DNA of 12,123 nucleotides. Origin: an uncultured Hungatella sp. (GTDB lineage: Bacteria > Bacillota > Clostridia > Lachnospirales > Lachnospiraceae). Below, one piece after another: positions 6,573 to 12,070 of the stretch (its first letter is position 1; the number at the start of each line of letters is the position of its first letter). Location: assembly GCA_910588325.1 (NCBI GenBank), contig CAJUPP010000089.1:1-12123 (forward strand). The letters are read 5' to 3'. The notes under the pieces are model-generated. The model was not told the origin of the DNA. It saw only the letters and a list, made by a program, of their open reading frames with translations, and made no database searches. Made by a program: the position numbers and the translations under genes.

Positions 6573-7988
6573 TCAGGATTTCTTCCATATCCCAGCCACC
6601 ATCACAGTCATATCATCTCTGACCTCTTCTGCAAACTGCTCCGCAAACTCCAGAATCTCATCTGCCATATTCTGAGGATTCCTTTTTATAATTCCCTCCA
6701 GGTACTCCATCATAATCCGTTCCTTGTCTTCCCCCGGCAGACTGTCCAGAACCCCGTCGCTAACCATCACGATTCTGTCATCTTCCCACAGCTTCTGGGA
6801 TAAAAGCACAGGTTCTACCTGGTGAAACATACCTGCCGGAACATCGCATGCCTGAAGCACCTCCACTCCATCATCCCTGATTAAAAATGTAGCCGCCGCT
6901 CCCATTTTCATAATCTCCAAAACACCGGTATACAAATCAATACAGCACAAATCAATGGTCGCCGGATGCTGTTCCTCCCCTGCCAGCAAAAGAACCGTAT
7001 TCACAAGCTTCAGAGCCGATCTAGGCATATATCCTGCCTCCAGAAGCTGTTCTGTCAGCTCAATGACTCTCTGACTTTCCCTCCCGGCTCTCTCTCCTGT
7101 TCCCATACCGTCTGATAAACTCATGACCACCTGCCCCGGCGTATTCTGACAAAAGGTAAAATTATCTCCTGAAACCGTCTCACCGCTTTTTGGCGTTTTG
7201 GCTACGCCCATAAGTACCTGATAGGCACCCTCCTCTAAAAAACGGATCGTAGAAGCCTGTCTTGTAACAATGCTTTTGGAATTCTTTGCAACCGTCCACA
7301 GTTCTTTTCCCATGGCCTGTCCCAGAATCTGTGCCGCCTCTCTTGCCATCACACACCGGCCATGGTTCGTCCGAACCGTAAGAAATGCCTCCTTTTGATT
7401 GTTATCATATTCCAGAATCAGCATATGCTCAACAATCATGTGATGCCTGGCAAATGCTTTCCTGACCGCTCGCTCTTTCGTTGGCGTCAGATCCACCACC
7501 TGCTCTATCTGTTCTGAAAACTCTTCCAGAATTACAGCCAATTCCCGAAACTGTGAAACTATGGCATCCCGGCTTTCTAAATATCGGTTCTTCCAGGTTA
7601 AATTCATGGTCGCCTTGCCCAGATTTCTGTTTAACTGTCCCACATAATCAGACTGGCGTTTGCAGGTCTCCCGAAACAACCTGGGCATGTCCTCATAGTC
7701 CACAATCCCCTTCTGCTCAAATGCCCGCAAAAGATAATACAGATAGTAGCTGTCCTCCTTCTCACTATCCGAATACAGATTGCACCGGTTACAGTCACCG
7801 CACACCATGGCTCCCGCCATCTGCATAGCTGCCAGGCCGTCCTCCCGGCTTAACCCTTTTCCTGCCGCTGATTCCTCATCAAAAGTTTTGGCCAGTTCTT
7901 CCAGGGAACCAGCCATATCACTTAATTTCTTTGCTGTATATACATGGATATTTGCCATATCCTTATAGACGCTTTTCCGCTCAAACAC
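6573..7988 (-). CDS. spoIIE: SpoIIE-type PP2C phosphatase lacking the membrane domain
   Basis: SpoIIE is the phosphatase that dephosphorylates SpoIIAA-P and so releases sigma-F in the forespore; in Bacillus it also interacts with FtsZ at the polar septum. Here only 471 residues are present, against more than 800 in B. subtilis, and no hydrophobic segment is visible: the ten-helix N-terminal membrane region is missing. A soluble helical region (about 1-190) carries a Cys cluster CGDCNRC (C63, C66, C69). The phosphatase domain (about 255-470) keeps the metal-site motifs SDGMGTG (292-298), SDGVLDS (410-416) and RDDMT (457-461). The GTG start has a perfect AGGAGG 7 nt upstream, and only 108 bp separate it from divIC, so there is no room for the missing part. 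Position before tilS and the Spo0A-type promoter support the spoIIE identity. Confidence 0.9.
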   Translation of the reverse strand: MFERKSVYKDMANIHVYTAKKLSDMAGSLEELAKTFDEESAAGKGLSREDGLAAMQMAGAMVCGDCNRCNLYSDSEKEDSYYLYYLLRAFEQKGIVDYEDMPRLFRETCKRQSDYVGQLNRNLGKATMNLTWKNRYLESRDAIVSQFRELAVILEEFSEQIEQVVDLTPTKERAVRKAFARHHMIVEHMLILEYDNNQKEAFLTVRTNHGRCVMAREAAQILGQAMGKELWTVAKNSKSIVTRQASTIRFLEEGAYQVLMGVAKTPKSGETVSGDNFTFCQNTPGQVVMSLSDGMGTGERAGRESQRVIELTEQLLEAGYMPRSALKLVNTVLLLAGEEQHPATIDLCCIDLYTGVLEIMKMGAAATFLIRDDGVEVLQACDVPAGMFHQVEPVLLSQKLWEDDRIVMVSDGVLDSLPGEDKERIMMEYLEGIIKRNPQNMADEILEFAEQFAEEVRDDMTVMVAGIWKKS

Positions 7989-7995
7989 AAAAATC

Positions 7996-8001
7996 CCTCC
8001 T
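7996..8001 (-). promoter_or_regulatory. spoIIE ribosome binding site deciding a GTG start
   Basis: The minus strand reads AGGAGG, 7 nt before GTG at 7986-7988. This supports the short, soluble SpoIIE as the natural product rather than a fragment of a longer frame. Confidence 0.88.
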
Positions 8002-8024
8002 GACTTTATAAAAACCGCTAAAAA

Positions 8025-8057
8025 ATTATATCATGTCAAAAGGGAAATATTTGTCAA
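8025..8057 (-). promoter_or_regulatory. spoIIE promoter: TTGACA and TATAAT with a 21-bp spacer
   Basis: On the minus strand a perfect TTGACA (8052-8057) and a perfect TATAAT (8025-8030) are 21 bp apart, 4 bp more than the normal sigma-A spacing. A second TTGACA (8034-8039) sits only 3 bp from the -10 and cannot serve as a -35. Over-long spacing with overlapping 0A boxes is the known architecture of Spo0A-activated sigma-A promoters such as spoIIG and spoIIE of B. subtilis. The expected start is near 8018, giving a leader of about 30 nt. Confidence 0.78.
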
Positions 8058-8058
8058 A
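8032..8058 (+). promoter_or_regulatory. Two direct 0A-box-like sites in the spoIIE promoter
   Basis: TTTGTCAAA (8050-8058) and CATGTCAAA (8032-8040) match the Spo0A box (consensus close to TTTGTCRAA). They are in the same orientation with starts 18 bp apart. One overlaps the -35 and the other lies in the spacer, near -36 and -18 relative to the expected start. Confidence 0.65.
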
Positions 8059-8083
8059 TTCACAGGGCTTATTCAAAAAATTA

Positions 8084-8090
8084 TTCGACA
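8084..8090 (-). promoter_or_regulatory. Upstream 0A-box core
   Basis: The minus strand reads TGTCGAA, the core of the Spo0A box, about 70 bp upstream of the predicted spoIIE start. It is in opposite orientation to the two proximal sites and lies between the divIC stop and the promoter. Confidence 0.5.
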
Positions 8091-8096
8091 GCAAGG

Positions 8097-8414
8097 TTAC
8101 TGCGTTGGTTTTAACAGAATCTCGTCCGGATTAACCAGGCCAAGCTTCTCCTTCGCCACCTTCTCGATATACTGCTTCGTCTGGACATAAACCCGCTCTT
8201 CCTCCAGTCTGGCTGCCCTCTGCTCCTCCTGTGCCAACTGATTTCGCAGGCTCTCTTCCTTCATCTGATACTCAAAATCTCTCTCCCTCAAGGATGCACT
8301 CCGCATATTAACTACAACCGCCATACTGAGAACCACAAACGTGATGCCCACCAATGCCAGCCTGTTTCCTAACCGTTCTCTCTTTTTTCTCTTGGTTTTT
8401 CTGGCTTCTTTCAT
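8097..8414 (-). CDS. divIC: Septum formation initiator DivIC/FtsB-like protein
   Basis: This is a small bitopic membrane protein of the divisome, expected to form a coiled-coil complex with FtsL and DivIB/FtsQ and to activate septal wall synthesis. The 105 residues give the standard layout: a very basic cytoplasmic tail (1-17), one transmembrane helix at about 18-36, an extracellular heptad-like coiled coil at about 42-80, and the conserved end YIEKVAKEKLGLVNPDEILLKP (82-103). The start codon overlaps the stop of yabQ (ATGA), with AGGTGA in front, so translation is coupled. The B. subtilis gene yabR that follows divIC is not present. Confidence 0.93.
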   Translation of the reverse strand: MKEARKTKRKKRERLGNRLALVGITFVVLSMAVVVNMRSASLRERDFEYQMKEESLRNQLAQEEQRAARLEEERVYVQTKQYIEKVAKEKLGLVNPDEILLKPTQ

Positions 8415-8773
8415 CTTTTCACCTGCTTTGAATCCTGTTGACGCCGTCTAATCTTTATTCTAAAATATTCCTGACCTTTTTTCAAGCATTTTATAAGCCT
8501 CCTACTTATGAGATACTGATAGCCTGCCATTCCCAAAAACGTTCCCACTATAACATAGGCCCTTAGACTTCCGTCATTCTGCCGATAAAGAAGGTCAAAC
8601 GTAGTAACGCTGCAATAAATCCAATACCCGAAATCCTCGATTCCTGTCCAAAACATGTTATGGGGTATCAACATCCGAACAATACGGAAGAAATCATAGA
8701 TTATCATAAGCCATATGCCGGTTCCTACACTTAAAATTGCCAGCTGTGCCTCATAATGAATGTTCTCGCTCAT
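8411..8773 (-). CDS. yabQ: Spore cortex biosynthesis protein YabQ
   Basis: YabQ is a membrane protein of the outer forespore membrane that B. subtilis needs for cortex formation. The 120-residue protein has about three hydrophobic segments (roughly 10-29, 44-62 and 70-89), followed by a strongly basic cytoplasmic tail (RIKIRRRQQ at 105-113). It is shorter than the B. subtilis protein, mainly at the C-terminus. The ATG at 8773 is preceded by AGGGGG. It lies 23 nt after yabP and overlaps divIC by 4 nt. The assignment rests on size, topology, the IYDFFR motif (25-30) and position between yabP and divIC. Confidence 0.88.
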   Translation of the reverse strand: MSENIHYEAQLAILSVGTGIWLMIIYDFFRIVRMLIPHNMFWTGIEDFGYWIYCSVTTFDLLYRQNDGSLRAYVIVGTFLGMAGYQYLISRRLIKCLKKGQEYFRIKIRRRQQDSKQVKR

Positions 8774-8796
8774 AGTTCCCCCTTGTTAATATGAAT

Positions 8797-9081
8797 CTAT
8801 TTAAACAAACGGTTGAACAAAGATTCCCCTGATTTTCGGTAGGAGTCGTTGGAGGAATACACCATACTGTCCACAGTCCCATCCATGTCTACTTCCCCCT
8901 TTTCCAGTGTAAGCCGGCTGATATGTAAATCTTTTCCTTTTATAGTCAAAAGCCCCATGTCCGTATCCAGAACCACCTGGTTTTCATCAAAGGATACCAC
9001 ATCCCGAATACCCGTAAGACTTCCCCCCTGGCGGTTTTGAAACAGCAGTTTATGAGGACGCATGCCTGTCTTCTCTTCCAT
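8797..9081 (-). CDS. yabP: Sporulation protein YabP
   Basis: This 94-residue soluble protein of the YabP/YqfC family is needed for spore cortex or coat assembly in Bacillus. It has the family's beta-rich core, with RDVVSFDENQVVLDTDMGLLTIKGKDLHI (26-54) followed by an acidic VDMDGTVDSMVYS segment and a basic tail. The ATG at 9081 has AGGAGG (9090-9095) 8 nt upstream, directly abutted by an AT-rich hairpin (9096-9125). It is the first gene of yabP-yabQ-divIC and lies 80 nt after rqcP. A sigma-E promoter is expected from Bacillus; only a partial -35-like GCATAAA is seen upstream, so it is not assigned. Confidence 0.92.
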   Translation of the reverse strand: MEEKTGMRPHKLLFQNRQGGSLTGIRDVVSFDENQVVLDTDMGLLTIKGKDLHISRLTLEKGEVDMDGTVDSMVYSSNDSYRKSGESLFNRLFK

Positions 9082-9095
9082 AACAAAAACCTCCT

Positions 9096-9125
9096 AATAT
9101 ACTCAAGCTATGCTTTAAGTATATT
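9096..9125. repeat. AT-rich hairpin abutting the yabP Shine-Dalgarno
   Basis: AATATACT (9096-9103) pairs with AGTATATT (9118-9125), and AAGC (9105-9108) pairs with GCTT (9112-9115), around a TAT loop with a 1x2 bulge. On the minus strand it ends exactly where AGGAGG of yabP begins. No T-tract follows, so it is not a typical terminator. It could be an operator or a leader structure. Confidence 0.6.
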
Positions 9126-9161
9126 AAAAGGTTTTCCTTTTTATGCCATCTATCTGACATT

Positions 9162-9401
9162 TTAAAGATAGCGGTAAAGCTCCTTCGCTTCTTCCTTTTT
9201 CACGGTCTCCTGCACATCCAGAACTTCTACTTTTACAGAATTATTTCCAAATTGAATTTCAATCATATCGCCGCTTTTTACATTCAGCGATGCCTTAGCC
9301 GGTTTATCATTCACCAAAACTCTCCCTGCATCACAGGCCTCGTTGGCTACAGTTCTGCGCTTAATTAACCGTGAAACTTTTAAAAATTTGTCTAATCTCA
9401 T
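9162..9401 (-). CDS. rqcP: RqcP (YabO), S4-domain ribosome quality-control factor
   Basis: This small S4 RNA-binding protein, in B. subtilis, binds stalled large ribosomal subunits with RqcH and supports C-terminal poly-alanine tailing of nascent chains. The 79 residues contain one S4 fold at about 1-50 (MRLDKFLKVSRLIKRRT, then GRVLVNDKPAK and LNVKSGDMIEIQFG) and a short acidic/basic tail. Size, motif and position beside mazG and yabP match YabO rather than the longer Hsp15 of proteobacteria. It begins only 3 nt after the HU stop codon, so it is probably translated by coupling from the HU message; no good Shine-Dalgarno of its own is visible. Confidence 0.92.
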   Translation of the reverse strand: MRLDKFLKVSRLIKRRTVANEACDAGRVLVNDKPAKASLNVKSGDMIEIQFGNNSVKVEVLDVQETVKKEEAKELYRYL

Positions 9402-9404
9402 TCT

Positions 9405-9680
9405 TTATTCATTCACCATGTCTTTTAATGCCTTGCCTGCTTTGAACTTTGGAGTCCTGGAAGCAGCTATCTCTATAGTCTCTTTTGTCTTTGGATTTCT
9501 TCCTGTTCTTGCAGCTCTCTCTGCAACTTCAAATGTACCGAAGCCGACCATCTGGATCTTATCTCCTTTCACTAAGCTCTCGGATACTACATCTGTAAAT
9601 GCTTTAATTGCCTTCTCTGCATCTTTTTTAGAAATCTCAGCCTTCTCAGCAACTGCTGCGATTAATTCTGTCTTGTTCAT
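9405..9680 (-). CDS. hup: HU-family DNA-binding protein
   Basis: HU is the histone-like nucleoid protein that binds and bends DNA as a dimer. The 91-residue protein MNKTELIAAVAEKA... has the helical body, the GFGTFEV turn (46-52) and the beta-arm RNPKT (61-65) with the DNA-intercalating proline P63, ending in KAGKALKDMVN. The frame is open upstream for 32 more codons, but that extension overlaps the promoter, the 5' leader and the mazG end. The ATG at 9680 has AGGAGG 9 nt upstream, so it is the true start. It has its own strong promoter and is cotranscribed with rqcP. Confidence 0.97.
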   Translation of the reverse strand: MNKTELIAAVAEKAEISKKDAEKAIKAFTDVVSESLVKGDKIQMVGFGTFEVAERAARTGRNPKTKETIEIAASRTPKFKAGKALKDMVNE

Positions 9681-9689
9681 TGATCTCTT

Positions 9690-9695
9690 CCTCCT
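9690..9695 (-). promoter_or_regulatory. HU ribosome binding site deciding the start
   Basis: The minus strand reads AGGAGG, 9 nt before ATG at 9678-9680. This rules out the 32-codon upstream extension of the same frame. Confidence 0.88.
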
Positions 9696-9713
9696 ATTAT
9701 GATCTCTCAGCTG

Positions 9714-9735
9714 ACCGTTTATTCTCTGAAACGGT
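9714..9735 (-). promoter_or_regulatory. Hairpin at the 5' end of the HU mRNA
   Basis: ACCGTTT / AAACGGT form a perfect 7-bp stem with an 8-nt loop. With one bulged C the stem extends by GCT/AGC. The stem starts about 6 nt after the predicted transcription start near 9741, a position typical of stabilising 5' hairpins. It leaves the Shine-Dalgarno (9690-9695) free. Confidence 0.55.
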
Positions 9736-9747
9736 AGCACTCTATCA

Positions 9748-9776
9748 TTTATAGCTTTTTTACTAGTTTTTGTCAA
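9748..9776 (-). promoter_or_regulatory. Sigma-A promoter of HU-rqcP inside the mazG end
   Basis: On the minus strand TTGACA (9771-9776) and TATAAA (9748-9753) are 17 bp apart, a near-consensus sigma-A promoter. The -35 is formed by the third- and fourth-last sense codons of mazG (CTT GAC, running into AAA). The predicted leader of the HU message is about 60 nt. Confidence 0.88.
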
Positions 9777-10164
9777 GGCATTTCCGCTTTTTCTCGGCTT
9801 TTTCCTGCGCTTTTATCTCATTCCATAAGGCCAGCCCTTCCTCTGTAGAGTTGACCCTGGCATTTCCGAACACATGAGGATGTCGGCGGATCATTTTATG
9901 GCATAATCCGTCTATCACATCATCAATGGTAAATGCCCCTTCCTCCTTCGCTATCTGACTGTTTAACATCACCTGTAGAAGTATATCCCCCAATTCTTCG
10001 CACAGGTTTTCCATATCATGACGGTCCACCGCATCGTATACTTCCTCTGCCTCGTCAGCCAGACATTTTTTCAGGCTTTCATATGTCTGCTCCCTGTCCC
10101 ATGGGCAACCATGGTCGGAACGGAGTTCTGCGATAATATTTACTAAATCACCAAATGTATACAT
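9763..10164 (-). CDS. mazG: MazG-type nucleoside triphosphate pyrophosphohydrolase (single domain)
   Basis: MazG-family enzymes hydrolyse (d)NTPs to the monophosphates and pyrophosphate, removing aberrant nucleotides. The 133 residues carry the signature HGCPWDREQTYESLKKCL (18-35), the metal-binding DEAEEVYDA (37-45), EELGDILLQVMLNSQIA (56-72) and RRHPHVFGN (92-100). It corresponds to one MazG unit. E. coli MazG has two, and B. subtilis YabN, found at the same chromosomal position, has an extra N-terminal tetrapyrrole methylase domain; both are absent here. The ATG at 10164 has AAGGAGA upstream and lies 18 nt after the decarboxylase stop, so the two genes form an operon. The HU promoter is embedded in its last codons. 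Confidence 0.95.
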   Translation of the reverse strand: MYTFGDLVNIIAELRSDHGCPWDREQTYESLKKCLADEAEEVYDAVDRHDMENLCEELGDILLQVMLNSQIAKEEGAFTIDDVIDGLCHKMIRRHPHVFGNARVNSTEEGLALWNEIKAQEKAEKKRKCLDKN

Positions 10165-10182
10165 AAATAATCTCCTTCTTCT

Positions 10183-11691
10183 CTAAGGTGTGCTGTCAGT
10201 ACTACATTTCATCAGTATATCACAAGATCCCTCTTTTTCCAAGATTTCTATATACTCCCCATTATAATCCTTCAGCCCCTGCACAGGCAGCCGGCTCATT
10301 CTGTATGACAAAATCGTAGAGACAGCATCCCCTGTGATTGTCTCTCCCGGCACAATCAACGGAATTCCCGGTGGGTACAGATATACAAACTCCCCGGAAA
10401 TCATTCCCTCACTGTCAGCCAGACGTATAGAAATTTTTTCCATTTTCCATGCCTCATAAAGTGTCATTTCAGGTTCTGTACAAAATTTTCTCCATAAATC
10501 ACTCTGCACTTGTGGTCTGTCTTCTCTGTTCCCTTCTTCATCCTTCCTCCTGTCCGCTTCTTTATCAATAGCCATGAAAGCATTCTCCAGTCGTTTCAGC
10601 CCCTCTTGTGTATCCATGACAGAAGTAATAGCTGTCACATAATCAGCCCCACACATTTCCATTTCCAGATGATACTGTGTGCGCAGCTCATCCATCAGTT
10701 CCTGACCATTTACAGAAGTTCCTCTTGACGATATGACAACTTTTGAATCATCCAAATCATACACTCCACAGCTGCCTACAATGGATTTATCTAAAAGCCT
10801 CAAATGTTTCATCTCTTTTAAACGTTTCCTTACCTGCGACAGATTCTTTTCAAATTTCTTCATCTGCAGTTTGCCCTCTGCTTCCATAAAAGCAACGCAT
10901 CGCTCCATTCCTGCCATAAGCAAATAGGACGGACTGCTGCTCTGGAAAATCTGAAGATAATACTCTATCTTTTCTATATCCACATATCCTTTTTTTACAT
11001 GAAGCAATGCTGTCTGAGTGAAAGACGGAAGTGTTTTATGCAGGCTTTGAACTACTATATCCGCCCCCAGATCCAATGCCGGTTTTGGAAACATTTCTCC
11101 ATAGCGGAAATGGGCTCCATGGGCTTCATCTACAATCAAAGGAATTCCATACCCATGACAAACTCCTGACAGCCTTTTTATATCAGATATCACTCCATCA
11201 TAAGTGGGCGATACAATAAAAACAGCAGAGACAGATTCTCCTGTCTTTAATAGATCCTCTAACTTATCAGCATCTACTCCCCCCTGTACCCCAAAGTCGT
11301 CAACAATCTGAGGATAAAGATATCTCACTTTTAGCTGGTTAAGAAATACTCCATGATATGCTGATTTGTGGCAATTTCGGCTCATAATCACAGTATCTGC
11401 ACACTTTGTTGTTCCGCATATGGCACTTAGGATTCCGCTGCTGCTTCCATTTACTAAATAATAGCTTTTATCCGCCCCATAAGTGGAAGCAATCCGCTCC
11501 ATGGATTCCTTTAAAATCCCTTCTGGATGATGCAGATTATCAAACCCCCAAATTTCCGTTATATCCAGAGAATATGGATTTGGAAAATTCTCTAAAAATG
11601 GATCTTTCACCATACGTTTATGTCCCGGCATATGAAAAGGATAATAATCTGAATAACTTTTTTCTCTCAGTTTATCATAAAGACCTTTCAT
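10183..11691 (-). CDS. Orn/Lys/Arg decarboxylase, PLP-dependent
   Basis: This fold-type I PLP enzyme decarboxylates a basic amino acid to the corresponding diamine or agmatine, feeding polyamine synthesis. The 502 residues show FHMPGHK (19-25), the phosphate-side motif NGSSSG (81-86), DEAHGAH (188-194) whose D188 contacts the pyridine nitrogen, and SLHKT (216-220) with K219 as the Schiff-base lysine. The C-terminal domain begins at about 406 and includes YPPGIPL (439-445). It lacks the N-terminal wing domain of the inducible E. coli enzymes, as in B. subtilis SpeA and YaaO. The substrate (Arg, Lys or Orn) cannot be told from these motifs. The ATG at 11691 follows AGAGGA at a rather long 12 nt. 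Only weak promoter matches (TAATAT at 11718-11723) lie upstream, in the divergent region shared with the 77-residue gene. Confidence 0.94.
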   Translation of the reverse strand: MKGLYDKLREKSYSDYYPFHMPGHKRMVKDPFLENFPNPYSLDITEIWGFDNLHHPEGILKESMERIASTYGADKSYYLVNGSSSGILSAICGTTKCADTVIMSRNCHKSAYHGVFLNQLKVRYLYPQIVDDFGVQGGVDADKLEDLLKTGESVSAVFIVSPTYDGVISDIKRLSGVCHGYGIPLIVDEAHGAHFRYGEMFPKPALDLGADIVVQSLHKTLPSFTQTALLHVKKGYVDIEKIEYYLQIFQSSSPSYLLMAGMERCVAFMEAEGKLQMKKFEKNLSQVRKRLKEMKHLRLLDKSIVGSCGVYDLDDSKVVISSRGTSVNGQELMDELRTQYHLEMEMCGADYVTAITSVMDTQEGLKRLENAFMAIDKEADRRKDEEGNREDRPQVQSDLWRKFCTEPEMTLYEAWKMEKISIRLADSEGMISGEFVYLYPPGIPLIVPGETITGDAVSTILSYRMSRLPVQGLKDYNGEYIEILEKEGSCDILMKCSTDSTP

Positions 11692-11727
11692 TTAAGTATT
11701 CATTCCTCTCGTAAAAAATATTACTCA

Positions 11728-11756
11728 TTTACATTTTCAGCATTTAAATCTATAAT
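11728..11756 (+). promoter_or_regulatory. Sigma-A promoter of the 77-residue protein
   Basis: TTTACA (11728-11733) and TATAAT (11751-11756) are separated by exactly 17 bp, near-perfect sigma-A consensus. The start codon is 27 nt after the -10. Confidence 0.85.
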
Positions 11757-11783
11757 TGAACAAAACACAAAAAAGGAGCTATT

Positions 11784-12017
11784 ATGAGGACAATCGAATT
11801 TAAGATGGAACGTCAGGGATTGGTGGAGATCGGACAGGAAGTAGAAATTACGGACCATGAGTCAGACAGCGGCTGCTGCTATATCATTGAACCTGCCGTT
11901 GCCATGTCAGGATGCTATAAAGGACGTGACCGCCTAAAAAGCAATCATGGAATTGTAAAGGATATCAAACAAAATAATCGCGGCTTTTATGTAATCGTAG
12001 AATTTGATGAAGACTGA
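11784..12017 (+). CDS. Small conserved-looking protein of unknown function
   Basis: This 77-residue protein is not assigned to any family I can name. It is acidic at both ends with a basic middle (KGRDRLKS, 46-53), and it has no signal peptide or membrane segment. Its alternating pattern (GLVEIGQEVEITDHE; GIVKDIKQNNRGFYVIVEFDED) suggests a small beta-barrel such as an SH3- or KOW-like fold. It has two adjacent cysteines (C31-C32) and a third at C44. Expression signals are strong: a near-consensus promoter and AGGAG 5 nt before ATG. It is the only plus-strand gene here, divergent from the decarboxylase and convergent with tRNA-Lys. Real coding is likely; function is unknown. Confidence 0.8.
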   Translation: MRTIEFKMERQGLVEIGQEVEITDHESDSGCCYIIEPAVAMSGCYKGRDRLKSNHGIVKDIKQNNRGFYVIVEFDED

Positions 12018-12019
12018 AA

Positions 12020-12054
12020 TTTAAAAAAGTACCGGCCCTACAGTCTCTACTGTA
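12020..12054 (-). terminator. Possible terminator downstream of tRNA-Lys
   Basis: TACAGT / ACTGTA (12039-12044, 12049-12054) form a perfect 6-bp stem with a 4-nt loop. On the minus strand TTTTTT follows, but only after a further 10-nt GC-rich stretch (GGGCCGGTAC). The spacing between stem and T-run is too long for a textbook terminator. It lies between the convergent small gene and the tRNA and could serve either. Confidence 0.3.
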
Positions 12055-12070
12055 AAGTCGCTACTCTCAC

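Noticed and set aside
7989..8096. A lost SpoIIE membrane domain or pseudogene remnant upstream of spoIIE
   Set aside because: Only 108 bp are available, they contain promoter elements and 0A-like boxes, and the short frame has its own strong Shine-Dalgarno.
9126..9141. AAAAGG-TTTT-CCTTTT hairpin after rqcP as a terminator
   Set aside because: The stem is short and mostly A-T, and on the minus strand it is followed by AATATA rather than a T-run.
9681..9776. N-terminal extension of HU giving a 123-residue protein
   Set aside because: It overlaps a near-consensus promoter, a leader hairpin and the mazG end, has no Shine-Dalgarno, and the normal HU start MNKTELI at 9680 has AGGAGG.
11692..11750. 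A clear promoter for the decarboxylase-mazG operon
   Set aside because: TAATAT at 11718-11723 has no acceptable -35 at 16-18 bp (best TTAAAT), so no promoter was called.
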